Assembly: GCA_017882555.1 (NCBI GenBank)
Contig: JADGPH010000176.1
Span: 1 to 32,669 of the forward strand
Direction: 5' to 3'
Source: Thermoleophilia bacterium
GTDB lineage: Bacteria > Actinomycetota > Thermoleophilia > Miltoncostaeales > Miltoncostaeaceae
DNA length: 32,669 nucleotides
Made by a program: the position numbers and the translations under genes. Within the stretch, counting starts at the first letter, position 1. Every line of letters starts with the position of its first letter. Below are positions 15,118-23,770 of this stretch, piece by piece. The notes under the pieces are model-generated. The model was not told where the DNA came from. It saw only the letters and a list, made by a program, of their open reading frames with translations, and did not search any database.

Positions 15118-18100
15118 TGCTGCGGCGCGTCGAGATGCGCGGGTTCAAGTCGTTTGCGAGTTCCGTGGCCCTGGAATTCGGGCCGGGCGTCAACGTGATC
15201 GTCGGACCGAATGGATCGGGCAAGAGCAATCTCGCCGAGGCGATTGTCTGGTCGATGGGCGAGCAGCGGGCGGCGCGGTTGCGTGCGGGCGGCATGACTG
15301 AGGTTGTGTTTTCGGGAGGTGACGGACGACCGCCCGCGGGTGTCGCTGAGGTCCGATTGACCGTCAGCCCGCCCGCGCCCGATCCGACTCAACCGGCGGA
15401 GATCGAGGTGTCACGCCGCATCACCCGGACGGGGGATGCGACCTACCAGCTCAACGGGACTTCCTGTCGACTGCTCGATGTCCATGAGGCCCTCGGCACG
15501 GTGGGCTTGGGTCCCGACGCGTTGGCCGTGATCCGCCAGGGGCAGGTTGAGGCGGTGTGCACCGCGCGGCCGAGCGATCTCCGGGCGGTGCTCGAAGAGG
15601 CCGCCGGTGTCGCGCTGTCACGCCGTCGCCGTCGCCGCGCGGAAGCCAAGCTGGCGCGTGTTGCCGAGCGGCTCGATCGCGCCCGAGACCTGGCTGCCGA
15701 ACTGACGCGTCGTCAGGCGACTCTCGAACGCCAAGCTCGTGCGGCGACTCGGGCCGCGGAACTTGAGCGCGAGATCATTGCCGCCCGTCAGCGCCTGGCC
15801 ACTGCGCTGGGAGCAGCCGCACTTCGGGATCAGCAGGCCGCCGCCTCGGATGTCGAGTGTCGCTCCGCTGAGCGGGAGCAGGCGGCGGTTGCGAGTGAGG
15901 CGGCAGCAGCCGAACGCACTGTCGCGGAGGAGATCCTGGCCGAGCACGTCACGGTGCGCGATCAGGGTCGGGAGCTGTTACGTGAGATCCAGAGCACGGT
16001 GGAGCGGCTGCGCGGTCGTACCGACTTGGCGCGAGAGCGCCTGGACGATGCACAGCGGCAAATGGCACGTGATGCCCAACTGCGTGCGACTGCGGCCGCT
16101 GCTCGGGACGATGCGATGGATCGCGCCGACGACGCCCATGCGCGCCGCGACCAGGCCAGCGCTGACCTGGATCGCACTCGGGCGGGTTTGGCGGCGCAGA
16201 CCGAGCGCAGGGCGGTGGAAGAGGCGCGTGCCCGCACGGCGCAGGCGCACGCCGACGACGCCCGCGTGGTCGCTGACGACGCGCGACGCACGTTGGTGAG
16301 TGTTGATGCGCGCGCGAGCGGGCTCGCCGGTGATCTTGCGCAGGCGACGGCACGGCTCGAGCGACTCGCTGGCGCTGAGGGTGGGGTCGGCACCGCGCGC
16401 CCCGAACGGCGTGCCGAGGTCGCTGGCGAGCGCGCCGCCCGGTGGTCTGCCCGGGCCGAAGCGGCAGATGCTGCCGTCGACGATGCCCAGGCCGTGGTCG
16501 CGGGCGCTGAACAGCGGCGTCGGGCGCTTGCGGTACTCATGGCGGCCGTGCGTCCGTCGGGGTCGGTGGCGGCCGGTGTACTGGGCGCCGGTCTCGAGGT
16601 TGCATCAGGCACAGAGCGTGCTTTCGGGGCGGCCCTGGGCATGCTGGCCGATGCCCCCGCGGTGGGAAGCGTTGCGGATGCCGATCAGGCACTTGACGCG
16701 GGCGCGCCGGCGGTGTTGGTGCCGGCACCGATGCCCACCATCCGCACGGCCCCAACCGCACCCGTCGGGACTCCCCTGATCGATCTCGTGGTGGCGTGCG
16801 AGCACGGGATGCGCGATCACCTTATCCGGGTGCTCGCCGGCATGTGGCTGGTGGACGATCTGGGCCAGGTGCCCGAGGGCACACCGGGGCTCTTTGTGAC
16901 GCCTGGCGGGGATGCCTGGCGACCGGCGCAGGGTGTGCGTCTGCGACCGGTCAGCCACTGGGCTGCGGCCGCCGAGTACCGGGCGGCGACCGTGCATCTG
17001 GAGGCGGTGGAGACCGAGCTCGCCGTCGCACGGGAGGTCCACGCACGCGTCGTGGCAGCTGCGGGCCGGATTCGGGTGCGCCGTCGGGCCGCGGAGCGCG
17101 CAGCCGCGCGCGGCGAGCAAGCGGTCGGTATCGCGCGCGCCCAGGCGGCCCGGATGAGCGCCGAGCGCGCCGACGCCAGTGCGGCGTTCAGCGCTGCGAC
17201 CGACGCCATCGCCGAGCTTGAGGTCGTTCGGGTCGGGCTCGCCGCTGCCGCCGAACGGGCGGGCGCGCAGGTTGCCATCACCACCCAGGCGGTCTTGCAG
17301 GCCGTTGGACTGCTGGAGGCCGGGGGCGTCGAGTACGCCGAGGCCGAACAGGCCGCTGCCCAAGCCCAGGCCGAACTCGCGGTCGCCCAATTGGCAGTGG
17401 CCGAGGCGGATGAACAACTGCGGCTGATTGAGCGCCGTTCCGAGGCGCCGCTGCTCGGGGTCGATCTTCGCGAGGCCGACCACGCGGTTGCGGTGCTCGG
17501 GGACGTGGCGGCGCTTCTGGCTGGTCGGGTCGATGTGATGACTCAGGCCCATCAGAGCGCCGACGTTGTCATCTCGGATGCGGAGCGGCGCGTGAGCGCG
17601 GCGCGCGCGGCCCATCAGGCCGCGCTTGCGGTGCACGCCCACGCGACGGATGTGCTGCATGCGGCCGAGCTTGCCCTGGCGGGGGTCAGCGCGCGCGCGC
17701 GCGAACTCGTGGGGTCACACGAGATCACCGCGCATGACATTTCTGCCGGCAGCGATGACCCCGAGACCGAGACCCGGAACATCGAGGATCTCGAACGGCG
17801 TCGCAGGATGATTGGTGCCGTCAACGAGCTTGCGACCAGCGAGTGGGAGGAGACCTCCGGGCGCACCGAGGAGATCGCAGAGCAAGTGGCAGATCTTGAG
17901 GCAGCGGCAACCGACTTGGCCGCGCACATGCAGGGACTCGACGATGCGGTAACCGACGGCTTCCAACAGGTCTTTGGCGTCGTTCAGCAGCGTTTCCGTG
18001 ATGCGGTGGAAGTGCTCTTTCCCGGCGGGCAGGGTCGACTCCAACCGGTGGAGTGCGACGACGACGAGCTCGGGATCGAGATCCAGGTCGTACCGGCGGG

Positions 18101-18470
18101 GAAGCGTCCACGGCCCTTGGCGATGATGTCCGGGGGGGAGCGCTCGTTGATCGCGCTGGCGTTCTGTCTCGCCATCGCGATGACACGACCGGCACCGTTC
18201 TACTTGCTGGATGAGGTCGAGGCGGCACTCGATGACACGAACCTGAGGAGATTCCTGGCGCTTGTGCGCCGGCTGTCGGAGGAGACCCAGTTCGTGATGA
18301 TCACCCATCAGCAGCCCACCGTGGAGATTGCCGACACCCTGTTCGGCATCACGATGGGGACCGATGGTACCTCGCAGATTGTCTCGCGACGCCTTGGTGA
18401 CGACATCGAAGGCGCGGCGCGTCCAGTCGTACGTCGCCAGCTCAAGGCGATCCAGGGAGGGCGCGCATGA
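15117..18470 (+). CDS. smc: Chromosome segregation protein SMC
   Basis: Structural-maintenance-of-chromosomes ATPase that compacts and separates nascent chromosomes. The 1117-residue product has the N-terminal head with Walker A GPNGSGKSN at 30-38, a long Ala/Arg/Glu-rich coiled coil from about 165, a hinge at about 480-610 (GVLGAGLEVASG at its start), a second coiled coil, and the C-terminal head with signature MSGGERSL from 1004 and Walker B FYLLDEVEAALD at 1028-1039. The signature begins with Met where Leu is commoner. It is slightly shorter than the usual 1150-1190. The ATG shares one base with the rnc stop (TGATG), and the stop overlaps ftsY. No scpA or scpB lies in the window. Confidence 0.96.
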   Translation: MLRRVEMRGFKSFASSVALEFGPGVNVIVGPNGSGKSNLAEAIVWSMGEQRAARLRAGGMTEVVFSGGDGRPPAGVAEVRLTVSPPAPDPTQPAEIEVSRRITRTGDATYQLNGTSCRLLDVHEALGTVGLGPDALAVIRQGQVEAVCTARPSDLRAVLEEAAGVALSRRRRRRAEAKLARVAERLDRARDLAAELTRRQATLERQARAATRAAELEREIIAARQRLATALGAAALRDQQAAASDVECRSAEREQAAVASEAAAAERTVAEEILAEHVTVRDQGRELLREIQSTVERLRGRTDLARERLDDAQRQMARDAQLRATAAAARDDAMDRADDAHARRDQASADLDRTRAGLAAQTERRAVEEARARTAQAHADDARVVADDARRTLVSVDARASGLAGDLAQATARLERLAGAEGGVGTARPERRAEVAGERAARWSARAEAADAAVDDAQAVVAGAEQRRRALAVLMAAVRPSGSVAAGVLGAGLEVASGTERAFGAALGMLADAPAVGSVADADQALDAGAPAVLVPAPMPTIRTAPTAPVGTPLIDLVVACEHGMRDHLIRVLAGMWLVDDLGQVPEGTPGLFVTPGGDAWRPAQGVRLRPVSHWAAAAEYRAATVHLEAVETELAVAREVHARVVAAAGRIRVRRRAAERAAARGEQAVGIARAQAARMSAERADASAAFSAATDAIAELEVVRVGLAAAAERAGAQVAITTQAVLQAVGLLEAGGVEYAEAEQAAAQAQAELAVAQLAVAEADEQLRLIERRSEAPLLGVDLREADHAVAVLGDVAALLAGRVDVMTQAHQSADVVISDAERRVSAARAAHQAALAVHAHATDVLHAAELALAGVSARARELVGSHEITAHDISAGSDDPETETRNIEDLERRRRMIGAVNELATSEWEETSGRTEEIAEQVADLEAAATDLAAHMQGLDDAVTDGFQQVFGVVQQRFRDAVEVLFPGGQGRLQPVECDDDELGIEIQVVPAGKRPRPLAMMSGGERSLIALAFCLAIAMTRPAPFYLLDEVEAALDDTNLRRFLALVRRLSEETQFVMITHQQPTVEIADTLFGITMGTDGTSQIVSRRLGDDIEGAARPVVRRQLKAIQGGRA

Positions 18471-19477
18471 GCGAGGACAGCGACGACCGTGCCCGCTGGG
18501 CCGAGCTGTTCGACATTGCGCTGCCCCCGATAGAGCGTGACCAAGCAACGCGTCGCCGCGGGCTGTTTTCGCGACTCAAGGACAATCTCACCAAGCCTCG
18601 GCAGGCAATATCCCCGCAGTTGGCAGGGATCTTCGCGCCGGGTCTGATCACCCGCGAGACTTGGGACGATCTCGAGGAGGCCTTGATCGCCGCCGACTGC
18701 GGTATGGATGCCGCCGTGGCGCTCGTCGAGGAGCTGCGGGCTGAAGCCCAACTCGGCCGGATTGTCAACCGCGACGAGATTGCCAGCGGTCTCACCAAGG
18801 CGGTGACCCGGCAGATGACCCCGGAGCCGCCGAGGATTCCGATCGGGGCGGACCCGACCGTGATCTTGGTGGTGGGGGTCAACGGCAGCGGCAAGACCAC
18901 GAGCGTCGGCAAGCTGGCCTACCGCTTGAGCGAGCTGGGCCAGCAGGTCGTCATCGGGGCCGCCGACACCTTCCGGGCCGCGGCGATCGACCAACTTGCG
19001 ATCTGGGCCGATCGGTCGGGTGCGCAACTCGTACGACAGGGGCCAGGCGCCGATCCGGGTGCAGTGGCGTTCGACGCGGTGGCGTCGGGGACTGCACGTG
19101 GGGCGGATGTCGTGCTGATCGATACGGCGGGTCGCTTGCAGACCCAGCACAATCTGATGGAGGAGTTGCGGAAGGTGCACGCGGTGGTCGGGAAGGCCAA
19201 CCCTGACGCTCCCCATGAGACACTCTTGGTGCTCGATGCCACCACCGGTCAGAACGGCCTGAGTCAGGCACGTCTGTTTGGTGCGGCGGTCCCGCTGACC
19301 GGAGTGATCGTCACCAAGCTCGATGGATCGGCCAAGGGCGGGATTGCCGTAGCGATCAATCGGGAGCTGGGGATTCCGGTCAAGCTCGTCGGCGTCGGGG
19401 AAAAGCTCGAGGATCTCCAGCCATTTGATGCGGCAGCATATGCAGAGGCGATCTTCTCGCCCACGCCAACGGGGTAA
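18467..19477 (+). CDS. ftsY: Signal recognition particle receptor FtsY
   Basis: Membrane-associated GTPase that docks SRP-ribosome complexes at the translocon. The 336-residue product has a short N-terminal region instead of a long acidic A domain, then the helical N domain (about 35-120) and the GTPase G domain: GVNGSGKTT at 137-145, DTFRAAA at 167-173, DTAGRLQTQHNLMEEL, TKLDGSAKGG and GVGEKLEDLQPF at the end. The RGLFSRLK stretch near 31-38 is a plausible amphipathic membrane-binding helix. It overlaps smc by 4 nt (ATGA), the common smc-ftsY arrangement. Confidence 0.96.
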   Translation: MSEDSDDRARWAELFDIALPPIERDQATRRRGLFSRLKDNLTKPRQAISPQLAGIFAPGLITRETWDDLEEALIAADCGMDAAVALVEELRAEAQLGRIVNRDEIASGLTKAVTRQMTPEPPRIPIGADPTVILVVGVNGSGKTTSVGKLAYRLSELGQQVVIGAADTFRAAAIDQLAIWADRSGAQLVRQGPGADPGAVAFDAVASGTARGADVVLIDTAGRLQTQHNLMEELRKVHAVVGKANPDAPHETLLVLDATTGQNGLSQARLFGAAVPLTGVIVTKLDGSAKGGIAVAINRELGIPVKLVGVGEKLEDLQPFDAAAYAEAIFSPTPTG

Positions 19478-19511
19478 CAGCCCGAGAATCGCGCGCGCCT
19501 GCGTGCCCCGG

Positions 19512-19517
19512 TAGACT
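19512..19517 (+). promoter_or_regulatory. Predicted -10 box for ffh
   Basis: TAGACT in the context GGTAGACT matches the -10 boxes of the leaderless genes further right. A transcript started 6-8 nt downstream would begin near 19524-19526, at the foot of the hairpin just before ffh. No -35 match is evident. Confidence 0.4.
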
Positions 19518-19526
19518 CAGCTCCGC

Positions 19527-19546
19527 GCGCGGTCTTGAGACCGCGC
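19527..19546 (+). promoter_or_regulatory. Perfect hairpin followed by four T before ffh
   Basis: An 8-bp GC-rich stem (GCGCGGTC at 19527-19534, GACCGCGC at 19539-19546) closes a TTGA loop. CG and then TTTT (19549-19552) follow, and the ffh ATG is 9 nt after the stem. It may terminate or attenuate transcription from ftsY, or cap the 5' end of an ffh transcript begun at the TAGACT box. Confidence 0.6.
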
Positions 19547-19555
19547 CGTTTTCCC

Positions 19556-20875
19556 ATGTTCGACACTCTTTCCGACAAACTGCAGGGCGTCTTCTCCGGC
19601 CTACGTGGTCGGGGTAAGCTGACCGAGTCCGACATCGACCAGGCGATGCGGGCAATTCGCCTCTCGTTGCTTGAGGCGGACGTCAGCCTGCCCGTGGTCA
19701 AACAGCTCACGAGCGCCATCGGCGCGCGCGCGCGCGGGGCCGAGGTCATGACCTCGCTGACGCCCGACCAGCAGGTCGTCAAGATCGTCAATGAGGAACT
19801 TGCGAATCTGATGGGTGGCACGACGGTCAGCCTTCCGATCTCTCCACACCCGCCGACGATCGTGTTGATGGCGGGCCTGCAAGGTTCGGGTAAGACGACC
19901 TGCTCGGCCAAGCTGGCCCGCTACTACCAGCAGCAGGGCCGGGCACCGATGCTCGTGGCGTGCGATGTGCACCGACCGGCTGCGGCCGAACAGCTGTCGG
20001 TGTTGGGTGCCCAGCTGGGCGTCCCGGTGCACCGTGAAGACGGTGGGAGCGACGCGATCGGGATCGCCCAACGCGGGATCGCCGCCGCCAAGAGGTCCGT
20101 GCGCGACCTGGTGATCGTCGATACCGCCGGGCGGACCGTGGTCGATGAGGCGATGATGTCCGAACTCGTCGGCGTTCGGGACGCCGTGCATCCGACCGCT
20201 GTGGTTTTGGTCCTCGATTCGATGACCGGGCAGTCCGCGGTAGAGGTCGCAGAGGCGTTCCAGGAGGCGGTCCAGTTCGACGGGGTGATTCTCACCAAGC
20301 TCGACGGTGATGCCCGCGGAGGCGCAGCGCTCTCGGTCCGTGCGGTGACGGGTCGTCCGATCTTCTTCGTGGGCACCGGCGAGAAGATCGACGCCCTCGA
20401 GGCCTTTCACCCAGACAGAATGGCCTCGCGCATTCTCGGGATGGGCGACGTGCTTAGCCTCATCGAGCGCGCCCAGCAGAATGTCGATGTCGACACCGCC
20501 AAGGATCTCGAGAAGAAGATCATGGGTGGGGGGTTGACGCTCGAGGATTTCCTCGACCAACTGCGTCAGATTCGTAAGATGGGTCCGATCGGTCAGTTGC
20601 TCGGTATGGTTCCGGGGTTCCGGAATGCGACGAAGGGACGCGATCTCGCGATCGACGATCGACAACTCGATCGTGTGGAGGCCATTATTCAAAGCATGAC
20701 TGCCGGTGAGCGGCGGCGACCCGAGACGATCAACGGCAGCCGCCGGCAGCGCATCGCGCGCGGGAGTGGGACGTCTGTCCAGGAGGTCAATCAGCTGCTG
20801 GCCCAGTTCAAGCAGATGCGCAAGATGATGAAACGGATCGGTAAGGGCGGCCTGCCCCCGGTCCTCGGTACCTAA
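19556..20875 (+). CDS. ffh: Signal recognition particle protein Ffh
   Basis: SRP54 GTPase that binds signal peptides and 4.5S/6S RNA during co-translational targeting. The 439-residue product begins MFDTLSDKLQGVF, the family N-terminus, which decides the ATG at 19556 over a TTG at 19535 lying in the hairpin loop. The G domain shows GLQGSGKTT at 107-115, DVHRPAA at 137-143, DTAGRT, and TKLDGDARGG. The methionine-rich M domain (from about 300) includes KIMGGGLTLEDFLDQL, GPIGQLLGMVPG, the RNA-binding SRRQRIARGSG and a KQMRKMMKRIGKGG tail. No ribosome binding site is visible before the ATG; the leader is a hairpin. Confidence 0.96.
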   Translation: MFDTLSDKLQGVFSGLRGRGKLTESDIDQAMRAIRLSLLEADVSLPVVKQLTSAIGARARGAEVMTSLTPDQQVVKIVNEELANLMGGTTVSLPISPHPPTIVLMAGLQGSGKTTCSAKLARYYQQQGRAPMLVACDVHRPAAAEQLSVLGAQLGVPVHREDGGSDAIGIAQRGIAAAKRSVRDLVIVDTAGRTVVDEAMMSELVGVRDAVHPTAVVLVLDSMTGQSAVEVAEAFQEAVQFDGVILTKLDGDARGGAALSVRAVTGRPIFFVGTGEKIDALEAFHPDRMASRILGMGDVLSLIERAQQNVDVDTAKDLEKKIMGGGLTLEDFLDQLRQIRKMGPIGQLLGMVPGFRNATKGRDLAIDDRQLDRVEAIIQSMTAGERRRPETINGSRRQRIARGSGTSVQEVNQLLAQFKQMRKMMKRIGKGGLPPVLGT

Positions 20876-20892
20876 GACACCCAAGGAGCAAC

Positions 20893-21135
20893 GTGGTCAA
20901 GATCCGGCTCGCCCGCGTGGGCAGCAAGAAGAACCCCATCTATCGTGTGGTCGTCGCGGACTCTCGCGCACCCCGTGACGGGCGCAACATCGAGACGATC
21001 GGCCGGTACAATCCCCAGATCGACCCGTCGATTGTGGAAGTTGATCTCGAGCGTGCCAAGCACTGGATCGACAACGGCGCGCAGCCGTCACACGCGGTTG
21101 GCAAGCTGATCAAAATCGTGGAGGCTCGCGGGTGA
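20893..21135 (+). CDS. rpsP: 30S ribosomal protein S16
   Basis: Small-subunit ribosomal protein, 80 residues, with the family opening VKIRLARVGSKKNPIYRVVV and GRNIETIGRYNP. The GTG start at 20893 has AAGGAG 4 nt upstream. It lies 17 nt after ffh, and its stop overlaps khpA by 4 nt. rpsP-khpA-rimM-trmD-rplS is the standard operon order. Confidence 0.97.
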   Translation: MVKIRLARVGSKKNPIYRVVVADSRAPRDGRNIETIGRYNPQIDPSIVEVDLERAKHWIDNGAQPSHAVGKLIKIVEARG

Positions 21136-21386
21136 GCGACGCGCCGACGGCGGGGCTGGTGGAGATGGTGACCGCCCTCGCCAAGGGCTTGGTTGATCAT
21201 CCTGACCAGGTGCGCGTCGACACGGACTCGCAGGGTGAGACGACGGTGCTCAACCTGTACGTGGCTGCAGAGGATTTGGGCCAGGTCATCGGCCGAGGTG
21301 GACGCATCGCACGGGCTCTGCGGTTGATCGTGCGCGAGGCGGCGTTTCGCACCGGCGTGCGCGTCAGCCTCGAGATCGTCGACTAA
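21132..21386 (+). CDS. khpA: KH-domain RNA-binding protein (KhpA-like)
   Basis: Small RNA-binding protein of 84 residues. The single KH domain carries the loop VIGRGGRIARALR at 52-64, with the GxxG core at 54-57. Proteins of this family, found between rpsP and rimM in many Gram-positive bacteria, bind RNA, often with a Jag/KhpB partner (not seen here), and affect cell-division mRNAs. The GTG start overlaps the rpsP stop (GTGA). Confidence 0.9.
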   Translation: MSDAPTAGLVEMVTALAKGLVDHPDQVRVDTDSQGETTVLNLYVAAEDLGQVIGRGGRIARALRLIVREAAFRTGVRVSLEIVD

Positions 21387-21407
21387 CGCATTCCGCACTC
21401 GCTCAAC

Positions 21408-21962
21408 GTGGGGGATGCCGTTGTCATCGGGGTTGTGGTGCGTGCCCACGGCTTGCACGGACTCGTGCGTGCGCGGGCAACCGGCCCGACGCTCGAACTG
21501 CTTCGGCCCGGTGAACGGGTCTGCGTGACGGACCGCGACGGCAGGGCCCGCGAACTCGAGCTCGTGAGCCAATCGCCAGCGGGAATCGAGTTGATCATCG
21601 AGTTTGCCGAGATTTCCACTCGCGACCAGGCAGATGCCCTGCGTGGCGGCACGATTGCCGTTGATGCCTCGCATCTGCCACACGGGCATGACCCGGATGA
21701 GTTCTATGTTCGTGATCTGGTCGGATGTGCGGTGTGGATTGGTGAGTCCCGGATTGGGCTCGTGCGCGAGGTTATCAACCGGCCGGCCAACGACGTCGTC
21801 GAGGTCGTGGGCGAGTCGGGGGAGTTGCTGCTGCTCCCCTTTACGCGAGATGCTGTGCGGGGCGTGGATCTGTCGGGGCGCAGAATCGACATGCGCGCGG
21901 ATTTGATCGACCTCAGCACCGCAGCCCATGCGCCGCAAGATGGCGAGCCGCATGCAGATTGA
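21408..21962 (+). CDS. rimM: Ribosome maturation factor RimM
   Basis: Assists assembly of the 30S head by binding S19. The 184-residue product has the N-terminal RimM barrel (about 1-85, GVVVRAHGLHGLVRAR at the start) and a C-terminal PRC barrel (about 95-170, DEFYVRDLVGCAVW). The GTG at 21408 lacks an evident ribosome binding site and no -10 box of the leaderless type is near, so the start is less certain than its neighbours. Its end overlaps trmD by 11 nt. Confidence 0.93.
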   Translation: MGDAVVIGVVVRAHGLHGLVRARATGPTLELLRPGERVCVTDRDGRARELELVSQSPAGIELIIEFAEISTRDQADALRGGTIAVDASHLPHGHDPDEFYVRDLVGCAVWIGESRIGLVREVINRPANDVVEVVGESGELLLLPFTRDAVRGVDLSGRRIDMRADLIDLSTAAHAPQDGEPHAD

Positions 21963-22623
21963 CGTGTTCACGCTGTTTCCCGAGTGGTTCGACTGGATGC
22001 GCCATCCGCGGCATCTGGTGAATTCGGAGCTCGAGTTGCGCGTCTTCAACTACCGTGACTACACGCCCCTCTCGGGTGGCCAGGTCGACGACACCCCGTA
22101 CGGCGGTGGGCCCGGCATGGTGCTGCGCGCCGACGTCGTGGCGTGGGCACTGGAGGCGGTCTACGCCGTTGTGGGAACGGCAGTGCGGGACCGACGTCCG
22201 GTGATCGTCATGAGCCCGCGTGGGCGCCCTCTCACCGATCGCGTCGTGCGTGACCTGGCGGAGTCTTCGGCGATCACGCTCTTGTGTGGGCGCTACGAGG
22301 GGTTTGACGAGCGGGTCCACACGATGCTCGCCAGCGACGTGATCTGCACCGGGCCATATGTGCTTGCCGGCGGCGAGATCCCGGCCATGACGATCATCGA
22401 CGCGGTCGGCCGGCGCCTACCGGGCGCGTTGGGCAACCAGGCCAGCCTCGACGACGAATCGTTTTCACCGAGCCTGAAAGGCGGTACGGAGTATCCGCAT
22501 TACACGCGGCCGGCCCAATTCGCGGGCCAGGGGGTCCCCGAGGTGCTGCTCTCGGGCGACCATGGGGCGATCGCGCGCTGGCGGGCGGACCACGTAGGAG
22601 CGGCGCCCGGGCCGGGTTCGTGA
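21952..22623 (+). CDS. trmD: tRNA guanine-37 N1-methyltransferase
   Basis: Methylates G37 next to the anticodon, preventing frameshifts. The 223-residue product begins MQIDVFTLFPEWF, the family N-terminus, so ATG 21952 is preferred to 21928. The SPOUT knot shows PYGGGPGMV at 49-57, LLCGRYEGFDERV at 110-122 and YVLAGGE at 136-142. Two positions differ from the usual pattern: GPY (134-136) replaces GDY, and the interdomain loop reads DDESF (167-171) where the catalytic aspartate normally gives DSF, so the acid would be Glu169. The loop after it also seems about three residues longer before YPHYTRP. Otherwise typical, though the C-terminal tail is short. Confidence 0.93.
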   Translation: MQIDVFTLFPEWFDWMRHPRHLVNSELELRVFNYRDYTPLSGGQVDDTPYGGGPGMVLRADVVAWALEAVYAVVGTAVRDRRPVIVMSPRGRPLTDRVVRDLAESSAITLLCGRYEGFDERVHTMLASDVICTGPYVLAGGEIPAMTIIDAVGRRLPGALGNQASLDDESFSPSLKGGTEYPHYTRPAQFAGQGVPEVLLSGDHGAIARWRADHVGAAPGPGS

Positions 22624-22641
22624 AGTGCGGCGTCGGCGTGA

Positions 22642-22647
22642 TAGTGT
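22642..22647 (+). promoter_or_regulatory. Possible -10 box for rplS
   Basis: TAGTGT (context GATAGTGT) lies in the 60-nt gap between trmD and rplS. The leader would be about 30 nt and contains the GGAGGT ribosome binding site at 22670-22675. The -35 match (TTCGTG near 22617) is weak. Confidence 0.35.
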
Positions 22648-22683
22648 AGCCGTCGTTTTGCCCCGACCCGGAGGTCATCCCAC

Positions 22684-23049
22684 ATGAGCGTGATCGAGAG
22701 CCTCGAGCGCATGCAGCTCAGAGATGACCTGCCCGAGTTCAAACCCGGCGACACGGTCCGCGTGCACTTTCGCGTTATCGAGGGTCAGCGTCAGCGCGTG
22801 CAGGTCTTCGAGGGGACAGTCATCAAGCGTCAAGGCTCCACGAGCCGCGAGACATTTACGGTGCGCAAGCAGAGCTTCGGTGTGGGCGTCGAGCGCACGT
22901 TCCCCGTCCACTCACCCAAGATTGAGCGCATCGAGCGCGTGATGGAAGGTGATGTCCGTCGGGCCAAGCTCTACTACCTGCGCGGCAAGGTGGGCAAGAA
23001 GGCACGCATCCGCGAAAAGCAGCGGACGCCGCAGCCCGCCAAGTCCTAG
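22684..23049 (+). CDS. rplS: 50S ribosomal protein L19
   Basis: Large-subunit protein at the subunit interface, 121 residues. Family blocks are FKPGDTVRVHFRVIEG, RVQVFEGTVIKRQGS, FTVRKQSFGVGVERTFPVHS and YYLRGKVGKKARIRE. A strong GGAGGT lies 8 nt before ATG 22684. The frame closes at 23049, and rnhB starts 16 nt later. Confidence 0.97.
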   Translation: MSVIESLERMQLRDDLPEFKPGDTVRVHFRVIEGQRQRVQVFEGTVIKRQGSTSRETFTVRKQSFGVGVERTFPVHSPKIERIERVMEGDVRRAKLYYLRGKVGKKARIREKQRTPQPAKS

Positions 23050-23065
23050 CTGCTCCCGCACGATT

Positions 23066-23770
23066 GTGACCGCCGTACGCGGGTCGCAGCGTGCCGCTCG
23101 GCGGTTGTTTGCATACGATCGTCGTCTGGGCGTCCGCCTGGTGGCGGGCGCCGATGAGGCGGGTCGCGGATGCCTCGCCGGTCCATTGGTGGCGGCGAGC
23201 GTCTGCCTCGATGTGAATGGCCTGACGCCATCCACACGTCGTGCGCTGGCTGACCTTGATGACTCCAAACGCGTCGCCCGAGATGTTCGGGAGCGGCTGG
23301 CACGAGCGATTTGGGTGATCGCCGATCAGGTGGTCATCGCGCTGGCCGATGCGCCGACGATCGATCGTGACGGGCTCCATCGGACGAACCTGCGGCTGCT
23401 TTCAGACGTGTTCGCTCGTCTGGATCCCATGCCCGATGTCTGTCTTGTGGACGGATTTGCGCTGGGGCCGGGCGCGGTGCCACACCGGGCGATCACGGGA
23501 GGTGACCGCACGAGCGCAGCGATCGCGGCGGCGTCCGTGATCGCGAAGGTCACTCGCGACCGGGTGATGGCCAACGTCGTTGCCACGTCCTACCCCCAAT
23601 ACGGGTTTGACAGGCACATGGGCTATGCGACGGCCCGCCACCGCCAGGCGATCGTGCGCCATGGGCCCTCACCGGTGCATCGCCGCTCCTTCGCCAGCGC
23701 CGCCTACGCCGCATTTACCGAACTCCACAGCGCGCGCGAGACTTCGTCTGCACGATCGCGTGGGGCCTAG
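23066..23770 (+). CDS. rnhB: Ribonuclease HII
   Basis: Removes the RNA strand or single ribonucleotides from RNA-DNA hybrids. From GTG 23066 the product is 234 residues. Catalytic residues are visible: Asp30 and Glu31 in AGADEAGRGCLAGP, Asp129 in CLVDGFAL and Asp165 in AKVTRDRV; DDSKRV (65-70) and YGFDRHMGYAT are further family blocks. The open frame continues upstream into rplS, so the start is a judgement: GTG 23066 is the first good codon after rplS ends. Its TAG stop overlaps, on the other strand, the stop of the convergent VOC gene. Confidence 0.94.
   Translation: MTAVRGSQRAARRLFAYDRRLGVRLVAGADEAGRGCLAGPLVAASVCLDVNGLTPSTRRALADLDDSKRVARDVRERLARAIWVIADQVVIALADAPTIDRDGLHRTNLRLLSDVFARLDPMPDVCLVDGFALGPGAVPHRAITGGDRTSAAIAAASVIAKVTRDRVMANVVATSYPQYGFDRHMGYATARHRQAIVRHGPSPVHRRSFASAAYAAFTELHSARETSSARSRGA

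Noticed and set aside
19535..19555. TTG at 19535 as the ffh start
   Set aside because: It lies in the loop of a perfect hairpin and would add seven residues (MRPRRFP) before the family N-terminus MFDTLSDKL.
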